From: Bacillus salacetis
Lineage (GTDB): Bacteria; Bacillota; Bacilli; Bacillales; Bacillaceae_B
Reading direction: 5' to 3'
Length of the DNA: 64,000 nt
Assembly (NCBI RefSeq): GCF_003581585.1
Contig: NZ_QXIR01000010.1
Coordinates: 1 to 64,000 of the forward strand
How positions within the stretch are numbered: position 1 is the first letter of the stretch; the number at the start of each line of letters is the position of its first letter. The notes under the pieces were generated by a model. The model saw only the letters and a list, made by a program, of their open reading frames with translations, was not told where the DNA came from and did no database searches. A program made the position numbers and the translations under genes. Shown here piece by piece: positions 1 through 6,843 of the stretch.

Positions 1-25
1 TAATTAGTTTTCTACTTTTGTCCCA
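1..25. repeat. end of a GGCTGGGACAAAA-type dispersed repeat (cut by window edge)
   Basis: The stretch around 17-28 reads TTTTGTCCCAGCC. This is the same end sequence as the right arm of the element at about 63182-63407. Only one end is inside the window, so this is a fragment call based on similarity to the distal copy. Confidence 0.35.
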
Positions 26-203
26 GCCTCTTTTCGTTTTTCCTTCTTCGTAAACTTTATTATTTATTATTCAATTCGAATAGTTTCACGAAATTTCATC
101 TAAAATATTTGGAAGGAAAGAGCTGCTCTCCTTTTTCCAAGAGGACTGCATTGGAAGACAGAAAAAAATCAAACCTATTGGAATTCATAAAAAGCAGCAG
201 CTT
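26..203. repeat. degenerate copy of the ~190-bp palindromic (MITE-like) element
   Basis: Although decayed, this stretch aligns in order with the better copy at 5332-5522: a GCCTCTTTTCG end, TAAACTTT, then GGAAAGAGCTGCTCT in the middle, and AAAAAGCAGC near the far end. No target duplication is recognisable. It is the oldest-looking member of the family in this window. Confidence 0.4.
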
Positions 204-564
204 ATTTAAAAAAACCTGCAGCTCGGTGTTTACCATTTTAACGGTCTCTGAGGTATAAGGGGGTATCCAGTCAGTGATCTGAAAGGGAAAGGGGCACGGA
301 CCCATTTCTAACTCGGTTTTTCAGGTAACCTCGGATTGAAAAAAAGTTGTAATCCCTCGCATTTACTTCTTCTCGTCCTCTCAGTATAAACACTGTGACG
401 CAGCTGCCACGCTGCCGGAAACGCAATTCCCCACAATGAACTTCTCAATTCAAACCTGACTCTTTGATCCGTTCCGGGCTTCACAAATCAGCACTTCCCA
501 AAGAATAATCACCAACAAAACAACAAAAAGTAATATAAGCACTTAAATAGGGAGGAAACCTTAT
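204..564. other. intergenic region without recognisable gene
   Basis: I see no convincing coding potential between the degenerate repeat and the start of the small gene at 565. The GGGAGGAAACC immediately before 565 is that gene's ribosome binding site. Confidence 0.5.
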
Positions 565-759
565 ATGAATCTCAATCAGGAAGACCAGTCAATCATTGAA
601 AAAGCCTTGAAATCAGCTTCTGCCAATACAACCGATCACCATGCGGTTTTTCAATTTCAGAATGTTCTTCAGAAGCTTCAGCAAAATCATGAAGCGAACA
701 CTGCCGTACCACAGCAGGATGGCTTCCGTTATGATTATGATGACTCTAAGGAAGTGTAG
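565..759 (+). CDS. small hypothetical protein, 64 aa
   Basis: A short, acidic, Gln/Asn-rich and probably helical soluble protein, with no signal peptide or membrane segment. A strong AGGGAGGAAACC ribosome binding site lies 7-8 bases before the ATG, which is the main reason to accept it. The C-terminus is Asp/Tyr-rich (YDYDDSKEV). It is convergent with the 97-aa gene at 804-1097 and shares the intervening terminator. I do not recognise the family; a small spore or stress protein is only a guess. Confidence 0.7.
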   Translation: MNLNQEDQSIIEKALKSASANTTDHHAVFQFQNVLQKLQQNHEANTAVPQQDGFRYDYDDSKEV

Positions 760-770
760 GCCGGTTCATA

Positions 771-796
771 AAAAAAATCCCCCTGAATATGGGGGA
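771..796 (-). terminator. intrinsic terminator between convergent small genes
   Basis: TCCCCC (778-783) pairs with GGGGGA (791-796) around a 7-nt loop. An A7 run on its left becomes a U-run for minus-strand transcripts, so it mainly serves the gene at 804-1097. Confidence 0.75.
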
Positions 797-803
797 CAGC
801 GGC

Positions 804-1097
804 TTACTTATCATCATCTTCTTTCAATTTTTCCATTTCTGCATGGGTCTGCGGGAATCCGTTAGCCTGCCATTCTTCGCGGTAGGTGTGATCAAGTTCC
901 GACAGTCCTTTTTCGGCTTCTGACTTGTCGGCATCGACGCTTTCCATGTCATCATACTTTTCACTTTGCATAAGGTTCACATCCTCATCCACTTCAAATT
1001 TGTCGCTTTTTTTCTTTTTGTAGACTGCTGTTGCCAATGCGGCACCACCTGCAGATACTGCTGATCCGATCAAAATGTTTTTAGTCTTTTTATTCAT
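804..1097 (-). CDS. membrane-anchored hypothetical protein, 97 aa (paralog of 23596-23892)
   Basis: One N-terminal hydrophobic, Gly/Ala-rich segment (about residues 9-25, ILIGSAVSAGGAALATAVY) is followed by a Lys cluster, so the rest should face the cytoplasm. The middle is very acidic and low-complexity. The C-terminal third carries EWQANGFPQTHAEME, shared almost exactly with the 98-aa protein at 23596-23892. A good GGAGG site precedes the ATG. The two genes have the same architecture, so they are paralogs of one small family whose function I do not know. Confidence 0.85.
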   Translation of the reverse strand: MNKKTKNILIGSAVSAGGAALATAVYKKKKSDKFEVDEDVNLMQSEKYDDMESVDADKSEAEKGLSELDHTYREEWQANGFPQTHAEMEKLKEDDDK

Positions 1098-1254
1098 TTA
1101 TAATTACCTCCTAAAAGTTTTCCTTATTATTTTAGTACCCAAATCTCTAATAAGGTCAAACTTGAAATTACATCGTTTTGTACAGACATAGCAGCGGTAT
1201 AAAACTGAATGTCTAAGGAAAGCTATGAAAACAACGCTTTAAAAAGGGGAAATA

Positions 1255-2043
1255 ATGGAAAATTATACTAACGACAACACTGCTAGAAGGTATCGTGCGC
1301 ATGTCAGTATTTTGGGAACAACACAAATCCATCTCCGCAATCCCTATATTATAGCCTGGTGGAGTGCTGCTTTTCCTGGGTTCGGACATTTATTGATGTC
1401 TAAGTACCTCAGGGGATTTGTGTTATTCATCTGGGAGGTGGTTGTCAATATTCAATCAAAATTGAATGTGGCCATGATCTACTCCTTTCAAGGGGAAATA
1501 GAACGAGCAAAAGAGGTATTGGATACACGCTGGCTGCTTCTATATGTACCTGTATACATATTTGGAATCTGGGACAGCTACCGGACCACAGTGGACTTGA
1601 ACAAAATTTATGTGCTTGCTGAACGGGAAGAGCACCAATTTAACACATTCAGCATCGGGGCGTTGGAGATTAACTATCTGGATAAACGAAACCCGGTCAT
1701 GGCGGTGTTCTGGTCTCTTTTAGTACCGGGTCTTGGTCAGCTTTACATCCACCGGATTGTAACAGCATTTTTCGTTAACATCTGGACAGTCGTATTTTTC
1801 TATTATTCTAGAGGGATGGAGGCTATATCCCTGCTGTTTTTAGGAGAAATTCAAAAAGCAACCGATGTTATCAGTCCAGAGTGGCTGCTATTTTTCCCTT
1901 CGATCTATGGGTTTTCTTTATATGATTCTTATGTTAACACCATCGAGAATAATAAATTATATGAAAAGGTCCAAAGGAAGTATTTTATGGAAAATTATCA
2001 GTCGGCATCGTTCAGGATTCGAAAGGGGCAGAAGATAGAATGA
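1255..2043 (+). CDS. multi-pass membrane protein with internal duplication, 262 aa
   Basis: The protein has two homologous halves. Each has a segment like RNPYIIAWWSAAFPGFGHL or RNPVMAVFWSLLVPGLGQL, followed by RGF/HRIV, a hydrophobic helix, a GEI(E/Q)(R/K)A motif, a W(L)LL hydrophobic segment and a (W/Y)DSY motif. The pattern (NP...W...PGxGxL) is typical of small membrane proteins found in Bacillaceae genomes, but I cannot name a function. It has a GGGG-type site before the ATG and overlaps the downstream gene by 4 bp (ATGA), so the two are translationally coupled. Confidence 0.85.
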   Translation: MENYTNDNTARRYRAHVSILGTTQIHLRNPYIIAWWSAAFPGFGHLLMSKYLRGFVLFIWEVVVNIQSKLNVAMIYSFQGEIERAKEVLDTRWLLLYVPVYIFGIWDSYRTTVDLNKIYVLAEREEHQFNTFSIGALEINYLDKRNPVMAVFWSLLVPGLGQLYIHRIVTAFFVNIWTVVFFYYSRGMEAISLLFLGEIQKATDVISPEWLLFFPSIYGFSLYDSYVNTIENNKLYEKVQRKYFMENYQSASFRIRKGQKIE

Positions 2044-2510
2044 CCATGCAGCTGTTTGCAACTTTTGAACTTACCAGCTTTATTGAAATGGCTGTTGTCA
2101 CTTTAGAGAAGAAAGGGTTCCCTAAGGAAAAGGTGTTTATTGTTACACTTGATAATAGAAAAGAAGATCGGATGGTGTTTGATACCATCCACCGTTCGGA
2201 TGGAACGTCATTAATAGACATTGGTGCTGCTCTTGCCACTGCATTTGCCGTGATTGGGGCAAGTATAGGGTTTGAGTTGGCCTGGGGTCCGATTTACTGG
2301 GGGCTAATCGGTGCAGCCAGCGGATTTATACTCGGATTTGCTATCAGGCTTTTCACGGAAAAGGTGATTAAGAAGAGAAGGAGGCTGTTGAAAGGGTATC
2401 ATTCAGAAATCATCATGATTGTAGAGTGTAAAGAATCAGAAGCCGAATTGGTTGAGAACATTTTATTTAATCACTATGCTCTCGGTGTTGCCAAAATAAA
2501 AAACGTGTAA
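2040..2510 (+). CDS. hypothetical membrane protein, 156 aa, coupled to upstream gene
   Basis: The N-terminal 70 residues look like a soluble ferredoxin-fold-type domain (FIEMAVVTLEKKGFPKEKVF). Two closely spaced Gly/Ala-rich membrane segments follow (about 61-80 and 84-102), then a basic stretch (KKRRR) and a C-terminal soluble strand-helix region. The ATG overlaps the stop of the preceding gene (ATGA). The stop codon lies inside the stem of the following terminator, so the pair forms a compact two-gene operon. Function is unknown; the domain arrangement resembles small channel- or sensor-like proteins, but that is only an impression. Confidence 0.85.
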   Translation: MTMQLFATFELTSFIEMAVVTLEKKGFPKEKVFIVTLDNRKEDRMVFDTIHRSDGTSLIDIGAALATAFAVIGASIGFELAWGPIYWGLIGAASGFILGFAIRLFTEKVIKKRRRLLKGYHSEIIMIVECKESEAELVENILFNHYALGVAKIKNV

Positions 2511-2537
2511 TCCGCAGTGAATTACACGTTTTAATTT
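2501..2537 (+). terminator. intrinsic terminator of the 1255-2510 operon
   Basis: AAACGTGTAAT pairs with ATTACACGTTT around a 9-nt loop and is followed by a T-rich run. The left arm contains the stop codon of the preceding gene. Confidence 0.8.
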
Positions 2538-2539
2538 GG

Positions 2540-3013
2540 TTAATGATGATGTTCTTCAGCAGGAGTATCGGGTCGTGTACCCTCCTGCAGGAATTCAAGT
2601 TCACTTTCAGTCAATTCACCGACAATGAACTGTTTCTGAGGGATGATGAGCGAGTCTTCACTGGAAGCATGTACTTTGACAAAGTATAAGCCGTCCTGAT
2701 TGAATTCCTTTGATACTCTATAAATCCCATTACCAAGAACTTCAGCTTCTTCCATCGGGTAATGAAGCGAACCATCCTGCTTCCAAATTTCAAAGTGGAC
2801 AAAGTCAGGGTTTTCTACCTTTTTCCCATTCTGTGTCAGTACTGCTTCAATGCTTTCTTCTTCTGAGGCTGAAAATTCGGAAGGAATATTAATTTCAGCT
2901 TTCAGCGGTTGCTCCAAATGATAAAGCTCTGCTGCATCGTCCCTGAGAGAGCAGGCATTTAACAAGAAACCCACCAGCATGAGGCTGATTAATAAAGGTG
3001 TTTTTTTCATCAT
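2540..3013 (-). CDS. lipoprotein with YtkA/FixH-like domain and His tail, 157 aa
   Basis: A lipoprotein signal peptide ends in LLNAC, with the lipid-modified Cys at residue 21. Residues about 35-135 match the YtkA-like beta-sandwich pattern (VHFEIWKQDG...GNGIYRVSKEFNQDGLYFVKVH). The protein ends in EEHHH, a plausible metal-binding tail. It lies 19 bp downstream of the PepSY membrane protein gene on the same strand, so the two are probably co-transcribed. Known YtkA/FixH relatives occur near copper and respiratory-chain assembly genes; a metal-related role on the outer face of the membrane is inference. Confidence 0.85.
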   Translation of the reverse strand: MMKKTPLLISLMLVGFLLNACSLRDDAAELYHLEQPLKAEINIPSEFSASEEESIEAVLTQNGKKVENPDFVHFEIWKQDGSLHYPMEEAEVLGNGIYRVSKEFNQDGLYFVKVHASSEDSLIIPQKQFIVGELTESELEFLQEGTRPDTPAEEHHH

Positions 3014-3032
3014 AATTTACTCCCTTTTCAAG

Positions 3033-4409
3033 TTATACGTTCAAGAATTTCCTGGCAGCCGGTATCCGCCGAATAACAAACAGGTCAATTACCAGCACGG
3101 CGATCAATGACAGCCCGACCAGCGGAAATACAATTCCCAATGCCAGCGTAACTACGAGAAATGATTTCTTTTTAACGATTCCAGGGCCTTTTGGTGCACC
3201 CATATGGTCAGAAGGCTTCCGTTTTAACCATAATATGAAACCGCTGACTGCCACCAGGATGATTCCCAAGCAGATGAAGAGACTGAACAACTGATTGAGG
3301 AAGCCGAACTGAGTTCCTTTATGAAGTGTAATGCCCAAAGCAACCATCTTTCCAACAAACCCATAGTGATCATAACGATAATCCGTTAGGACTGCACCTG
3401 AATATTGATCCACATGCATAGTGATTTCGTCTTGTGCCTTGGGAGGGTAGGCTGAAATGGTGTAGACGCCTTCCTTATCACCAGGGATACTGATGGTGTA
3501 GCCGGGGTCTATACCTTCCCGGTTTGCGGTGCTCATGGTTTCATCGATTGAGACAGGGACAAAACCTTCGATGTCCGATTTGGGGACGTCCAGCGTCTCC
3601 GCTGCCCAAGGAACATCTGCAATATCTTTGGTCTGTATAGTGGACGCTGGTGCACTGCCCGCCCAAATAGACGGAGGATAGCCGGCTCCGGAATTGGTTG
3701 CAATTGTTTGGAAATTAGCTCCCCAGAATCCTGACCAGGGAAGGCCTGTCATGATCAAAAACAACATCCCGGCAGAAATCCAGAATGCAGGGACCGCATG
3801 CAAATCTCTTAAGAAAACCCTTTTTCCTTTCGTGAATCGGGGAATGAACACACCGAAGATTTTCTCCTTTTTACGGGGAAACCACAAGATCGCTCCGGTC
3901 ACGATTAAAACCACTGCCCAACAGGCTGCTAATTCAACTACCCGATCACCTGTTGTGCCGGCCATCAGCTCACCGTGAAACTCTTCAATCTTATTCATGA
4001 TCCGATCTTCATTATTAAGTGAGCCGATGCTCTTTCCTGTATAAGGGTCCATGAAAACAGTCAGGGATTCATCATTATTTATGATGCCCACTTCACTTGA
4101 ACGGGCTCTGTCTTCTCCAGGACGGTATTTCGAAATGATGGCATCAGGATAGAGACGCTTTACTTCCTGAAGCTGCTTTTCAGCTGAGACTCTATTCTCA
4201 CCTGGGGTCACTTCAAAATATTCCTGATAGATCACTTGTTCAATCTGCGGCTTGAATAAATAGACCGAACCAGTGATGGCCAGAATCACAAGGAAGGGGG
4301 CAAAAATGATTCCGGCATAGAAGTGCCATCTCCAAACCGTTCTGTATAGAGTGGAATCTGTTTGTTTTTTCATTGTAGTTGAAACATTTACCTGCTTTTC
4401 AAGTTCCAT
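3033..4409 (-). CDS. PepSY-associated transmembrane protein, 458 aa
   Basis: Four or more membrane helices are arranged as in the PepSY_TM/PiuB family: an N-terminal helix (WHFYAGIIFAPFLVILAITG), a PepSY domain with LYPDAIISKYRPG, a helix near AACWAVVLIVTGAILWFPRK, a second external PepSY-like domain, and C-terminal helices. I place the start at 4409, where AAGGAG lies 8 bases upstream; an 18-residue longer in-frame version has no ribosome binding site. Relatives are iron- or copper-associated membrane reductases or uptake proteins. The downstream partner is a YtkA-like lipoprotein. Confidence 0.9.
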   Translation of the reverse strand: MELEKQVNVSTTMKKQTDSTLYRTVWRWHFYAGIIFAPFLVILAITGSVYLFKPQIEQVIYQEYFEVTPGENRVSAEKQLQEVKRLYPDAIISKYRPGEDRARSSEVGIINNDESLTVFMDPYTGKSIGSLNNEDRIMNKIEEFHGELMAGTTGDRVVELAACWAVVLIVTGAILWFPRKKEKIFGVFIPRFTKGKRVFLRDLHAVPAFWISAGMLFLIMTGLPWSGFWGANFQTIATNSGAGYPPSIWAGSAPASTIQTKDIADVPWAAETLDVPKSDIEGFVPVSIDETMSTANREGIDPGYTISIPGDKEGVYTISAYPPKAQDEITMHVDQYSGAVLTDYRYDHYGFVGKMVALGITLHKGTQFGFLNQLFSLFICLGIILVAVSGFILWLKRKPSDHMGAPKGPGIVKKKSFLVVTLALGIVFPLVGLSLIAVLVIDLFVIRRIPAARKFLNV

Positions 4410-4566
4410 AGATAGTTCTCCTTTAGGGGGAAAGATATAAGACTCGTTGATTATAGCAGTCAAATGTGAGGGAAGTATGAAATTGAAAAAAATTTATCCT
4501 TTTACAAAACATTATCAATCCTCCATTATTCCGTTCCGCCATTGAATAATGAAGAATGCTTCTATA

Positions 4567-4730
4567 GAAGGAATTGCCGCTGCATTCCATCTCAAAACAA
4601 ATAACACGGATTTTCTTAAATGGAATACATCCTGCATTCCATTTCATAACAAGGGAAACGGCCTTTCTCAGATGGGATGTATCTTCAATACCATCTCAAA
4701 ATAATCATATCTGTATTCTTAAGATGAATT
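4567..4730. repeat. 52-bp periodic inverted-repeat array 1 (three units, degenerate)
   Basis: Inverted repeats with a 9-nt centre recur exactly every 52 bp. GGAAT/ATTCC is centred on 4575-4583, AAATGGAAT/ATTCCATTT on 4627-4635 (9 of 9 paired), and AGATGGGAT/ATACCATCT on 4679-4687 (8 of 9). A fourth left arm near 4722-4729 has lost its partner. The sequence between units is conserved in part (CTCAAAA after each right arm). The geometry is the same as in the arrays at 17641 and 35190. Confidence 0.7.
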
Positions 4731-5085
4731 CCGTGATGGCCTTCACTCAACCTCGAAAGCCTATTAACCTGTTCAAAGAAAGCATTGAAGGGTACACCTT
4801 AAAAAATACAATACGGCTATTCAAAACTGAAAAGGGGAATTGTGGGGTATGGAGAGCATAATAACCTTACATCCTTTGAAGCCTGTGAGGGGACCACTTG
4901 AAGAAAAATAGGACAGGGTGAATGAAGCTGGAAGGTGTAAGACACGTTTTTTACTTCTGCCTGACTATCCTTTTTTAAAGACAGTCAAGAAACTGCAAAC
5001 ATTATATAATACAGCTATTGTTTGGATTAATATTTGGGTTTGTTGTCTGCTTTGGGGATTGCAGGCTGATTAGAAGGGGAGCCAA
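4731..5085. other. intergenic region, no gene seen
   Basis: Open frames here lack ribosome binding sites and protein-like composition. The only structure I see is the array on its left and the terminator of the 49-aa gene on its right. Confidence 0.5.
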
Positions 5086-5110
5086 ACAAAAAAACCACAC
5101 GAAGTGGTTT
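5086..5110 (-). terminator. terminator of the 49-aa gene
   Basis: AACCAC pairs with GTGGTT around TTCGT and runs into T7 on the minus strand, immediately after the stop codon at 5111. Confidence 0.8.
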
Positions 5111-5260
5111 TCAATCCCGGTAGGCTCCGGCTTCCCTGGAAGTGATATCCCCTTGGCCGCGGTTGACATCTTTTTGTATTTCCTGTTTTACTTTTTGGGG
5201 ATCTGTTCCCGAAAGTTCCGGCTTCATGACAGAGCTGTCAGCTTGCTGGATATGTTTCAT
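5111..5260 (-). CDS. small hypothetical protein, 49 aa
   Basis: The frame MKHIQQADSSVMKPELSG... ends in TSREAGAYRD. It has a strong GGAAGGTG site 6-7 bases before the ATG and a clean terminator directly after the stop, so it is a complete single-gene transcription unit. The product is small, hydrophilic and charged, without membrane segment, like many minor spore proteins of Bacillaceae. I do not recognise the family, and the spore assignment is inference from size and composition only. Confidence 0.75.
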   Translation of the reverse strand: MKHIQQADSSVMKPELSGTDPQKVKQEIQKDVNRGQGDITSREAGAYRD

Positions 5261-5331
5261 TCGATCACCTTCCATTGCATTTTTAATTAGTATGTGATGA
5301 TCGGATCATCGATATCCCATGAATAAATAAA

Positions 5332-5522
5332 GGCTCTTTTCGTAAACTTTGTTGCTATTCAATATAAATTTCAACTAATCTCCTGTAATATCGTCGTAAA
5401 AACCCCAGTGATAAGGAAAGAAAAGAGCTGCTCTTTTTTTTCGAGAGTAAAACCTTTGACTACAAGGGAAAAATCCGGCACCTGGGATTTTTCCGAAAGC
5501 AACAATATATGCAAAAACAGCC
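5332..5522. repeat. ~190-bp palindromic MITE-like element, copy A, with 8-bp target duplication
   Basis: The left end GGCTCTTTTCGTAAACTTTG continues into TTGCT; the right end is AGCAACAATATATGCAAAAA followed by CAGCC. The ends are imperfect inverted repeats of about 25 bp. The flanks are identical 8-mers, TAAATAAA at 5324-5331 and 5523-5530. There is no coding capacity. By end sequence and 8-bp duplication it is probably a non-autonomous derivative of an ISL3-type transposon (inference). Confidence 0.8.
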
Positions 5523-5586
5523 TAAATAAAAAAGCAACCTTTGAAATTGCTGCTCTGGTGCAGGAGCGTATCCCATTAACCAATAT

Positions 5587-5631
5587 AAAAAGGAGGCATT
5601 ATTCATTGAGGTGAACAATGCTTCCTTTTTG
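5587..5631. terminator. bidirectional terminator downstream of the TetR gene
   Basis: AAAAGGAGGCATT (5588-5600) pairs with AATGCTTCCTTTT (5617-5629) with one mismatch and is flanked by A and T runs. It lies downstream of the minus-strand regulator gene ending at 5683. Confidence 0.65.
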
Positions 5632-5682
5632 GATGAATTATTCCAGACGGCCTCTCAGCAGATGTGTATTGTCTGCCGGGCT

Positions 5683-6555
5683 TCAAGAGAACAGTTGCTT
5701 CTCTAATTCAGATGCTTCAGTTTCGAGTTCAACTACATCTGCCAAAAGCCTGAACATACCTTTGATCACCAGTTCATCCGGCTTCGATTTTCTGCATTCC
5801 TCTGAAATGCGATCGGCTATCCTAATATATTCACCAGAGTTTTTCACTGAGGAGTGAATCTTTTCATAAAGATTCTTCCAGGCTTGTTCGCGTTTTTCAA
5901 ACGAGATAAAGGCACCTTCCCGGTCCATGTTCACTGAAAAAGGCTTCATGATTTCATCCGTCAGGAGAGGACTGCTGTTTCCCTTGAAGAAATCATCAGC
6001 GAGAATGGAAATCTGCCTGACGATATGCCTTCCAAGCTCATTAGGGGAAAGGCCGCTTTCCGTCGAGATGAGAAGCATCATATAAGAGGTATATATGGAT
6101 TGAGTCATCCACATCAAATCCCATTTGTAAGGGATGATATCATCGCCGTACAAATGCAGCAGGTTATGCTCCAGCCAGCTGAATAAACGTCCTCTCATAC
6201 GGTGCTCCATCGCCGAGAGTTTATCGCTGTTTCTGGCAGAATCTCCCCTCATATGCATTTTCATATATGATTTATACTCCAGGATCCCCTCGAACTGAAC
6301 TTGGAACTGCTTTGCAAGCCGCTCTTCACCAGGCATTTCCGCATCAAGCCCCACAACGTAAGCACGCTCGAAAACAAGCTGCTGATAATGCTCGTAGATT
6401 GAAATGATTAAATCTTCTTTGGAGTGAAAGAATGAATACAACGAACCTTTGGAAATACCGATACTGTCGGCTATCTGCTGCATGGAAGTCTGTGTATAGC
6501 CGTGTTCAGCAAAAAGTTCTACAGCAGCTTCAAGGATTGCTTTCCGTTTATTCAT
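5683..6555 (-). CDS. yerO: TetR/AcrR-family repressor, YerO-like, 290 aa
   Basis: The N-terminal helix-turn-helix is typical: AILEAAVELFAEHGYTQTSMQQIADSIGISKG...SFFHSKEDL (about residues 6-52), followed by a long helical ligand-binding region. At 290 aa it is longer than most TetR proteins, as is YerO of B. subtilis. It is divergent from the RND exporter gene, the same arrangement as yerO next to swrC (yerP). The start at 6555 has AAGG at good spacing; a GTG 9 bases upstream overlaps the ribosome binding site. It probably represses the exporter through the dyad at 6738-6751. Confidence 0.85.
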   Translation of the reverse strand: MNKRKAILEAAVELFAEHGYTQTSMQQIADSIGISKGSLYSFFHSKEDLIISIYEHYQQLVFERAYVVGLDAEMPGEERLAKQFQVQFEGILEYKSYMKMHMRGDSARNSDKLSAMEHRMRGRLFSWLEHNLLHLYGDDIIPYKWDLMWMTQSIYTSYMMLLISTESGLSPNELGRHIVRQISILADDFFKGNSSPLLTDEIMKPFSVNMDREGAFISFEKREQAWKNLYEKIHSSVKNSGEYIRIADRISEECRKSKPDELVIKGMFRLLADVVELETEASELEKQLFS

Positions 6556-6711
6556 CAATTTCACCTTCTTTCATTCATATTTAACACCACTGAGGCTCAC
6601 CGAATCACCCTATTATACCACAAGGATTCAGCTATCATTTTCAGTATAAGCCCATGGTAAGGACCCTTCACGGCAAATTGTGGCTGATTTGCAAACCCGG
6701 CACATTATTCC

Positions 6712-6739
6712 TTGACTATATCCATTATCCATGTAAAAT
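6712..6739 (+). promoter_or_regulatory. sigma-A promoter of swrC
   Basis: The -35 box is TTGACT (6712-6717) and the -10 box is TAAAAT (6734-6739), with a 16-bp spacer. It lies about 105 bp before the swrC start, in the divergent region shared with the TetR gene. Confidence 0.65.
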
Positions 6740-6751
6740 GACTATTGAGTC
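6738..6751. promoter_or_regulatory. candidate TetR operator dyad
   Basis: TGACT-ATTG-AGTCA is a perfect 5-bp inverted repeat overlapping the -10 box and start point of the swrC promoter. The position fits repression by the divergently encoded TetR protein. The TTGACT at the -35 and AGTCAA here also form a wider inverted pair. Confidence 0.5.
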
Positions 6752-6843
6752 AACGAATAAAACCCTTGTGCGTAAAGGGTTATCTAACCTAAATAAAATC
6801 ATTTTGACCGATGGGTCGAATAATGGAAGAGGAGGTAATATCA

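Noticed and set aside
4490-4530. Fur box upstream of the PepSY gene
   Set aside because: Only a half site (GATAATG on the minus strand) is visible.
4423-4647. 74-codon minus-strand frame upstream of the PepSY gene
   Set aside because: It overlaps the true start region of the PepSY gene and array 1, with no ribosome site and atypical composition.
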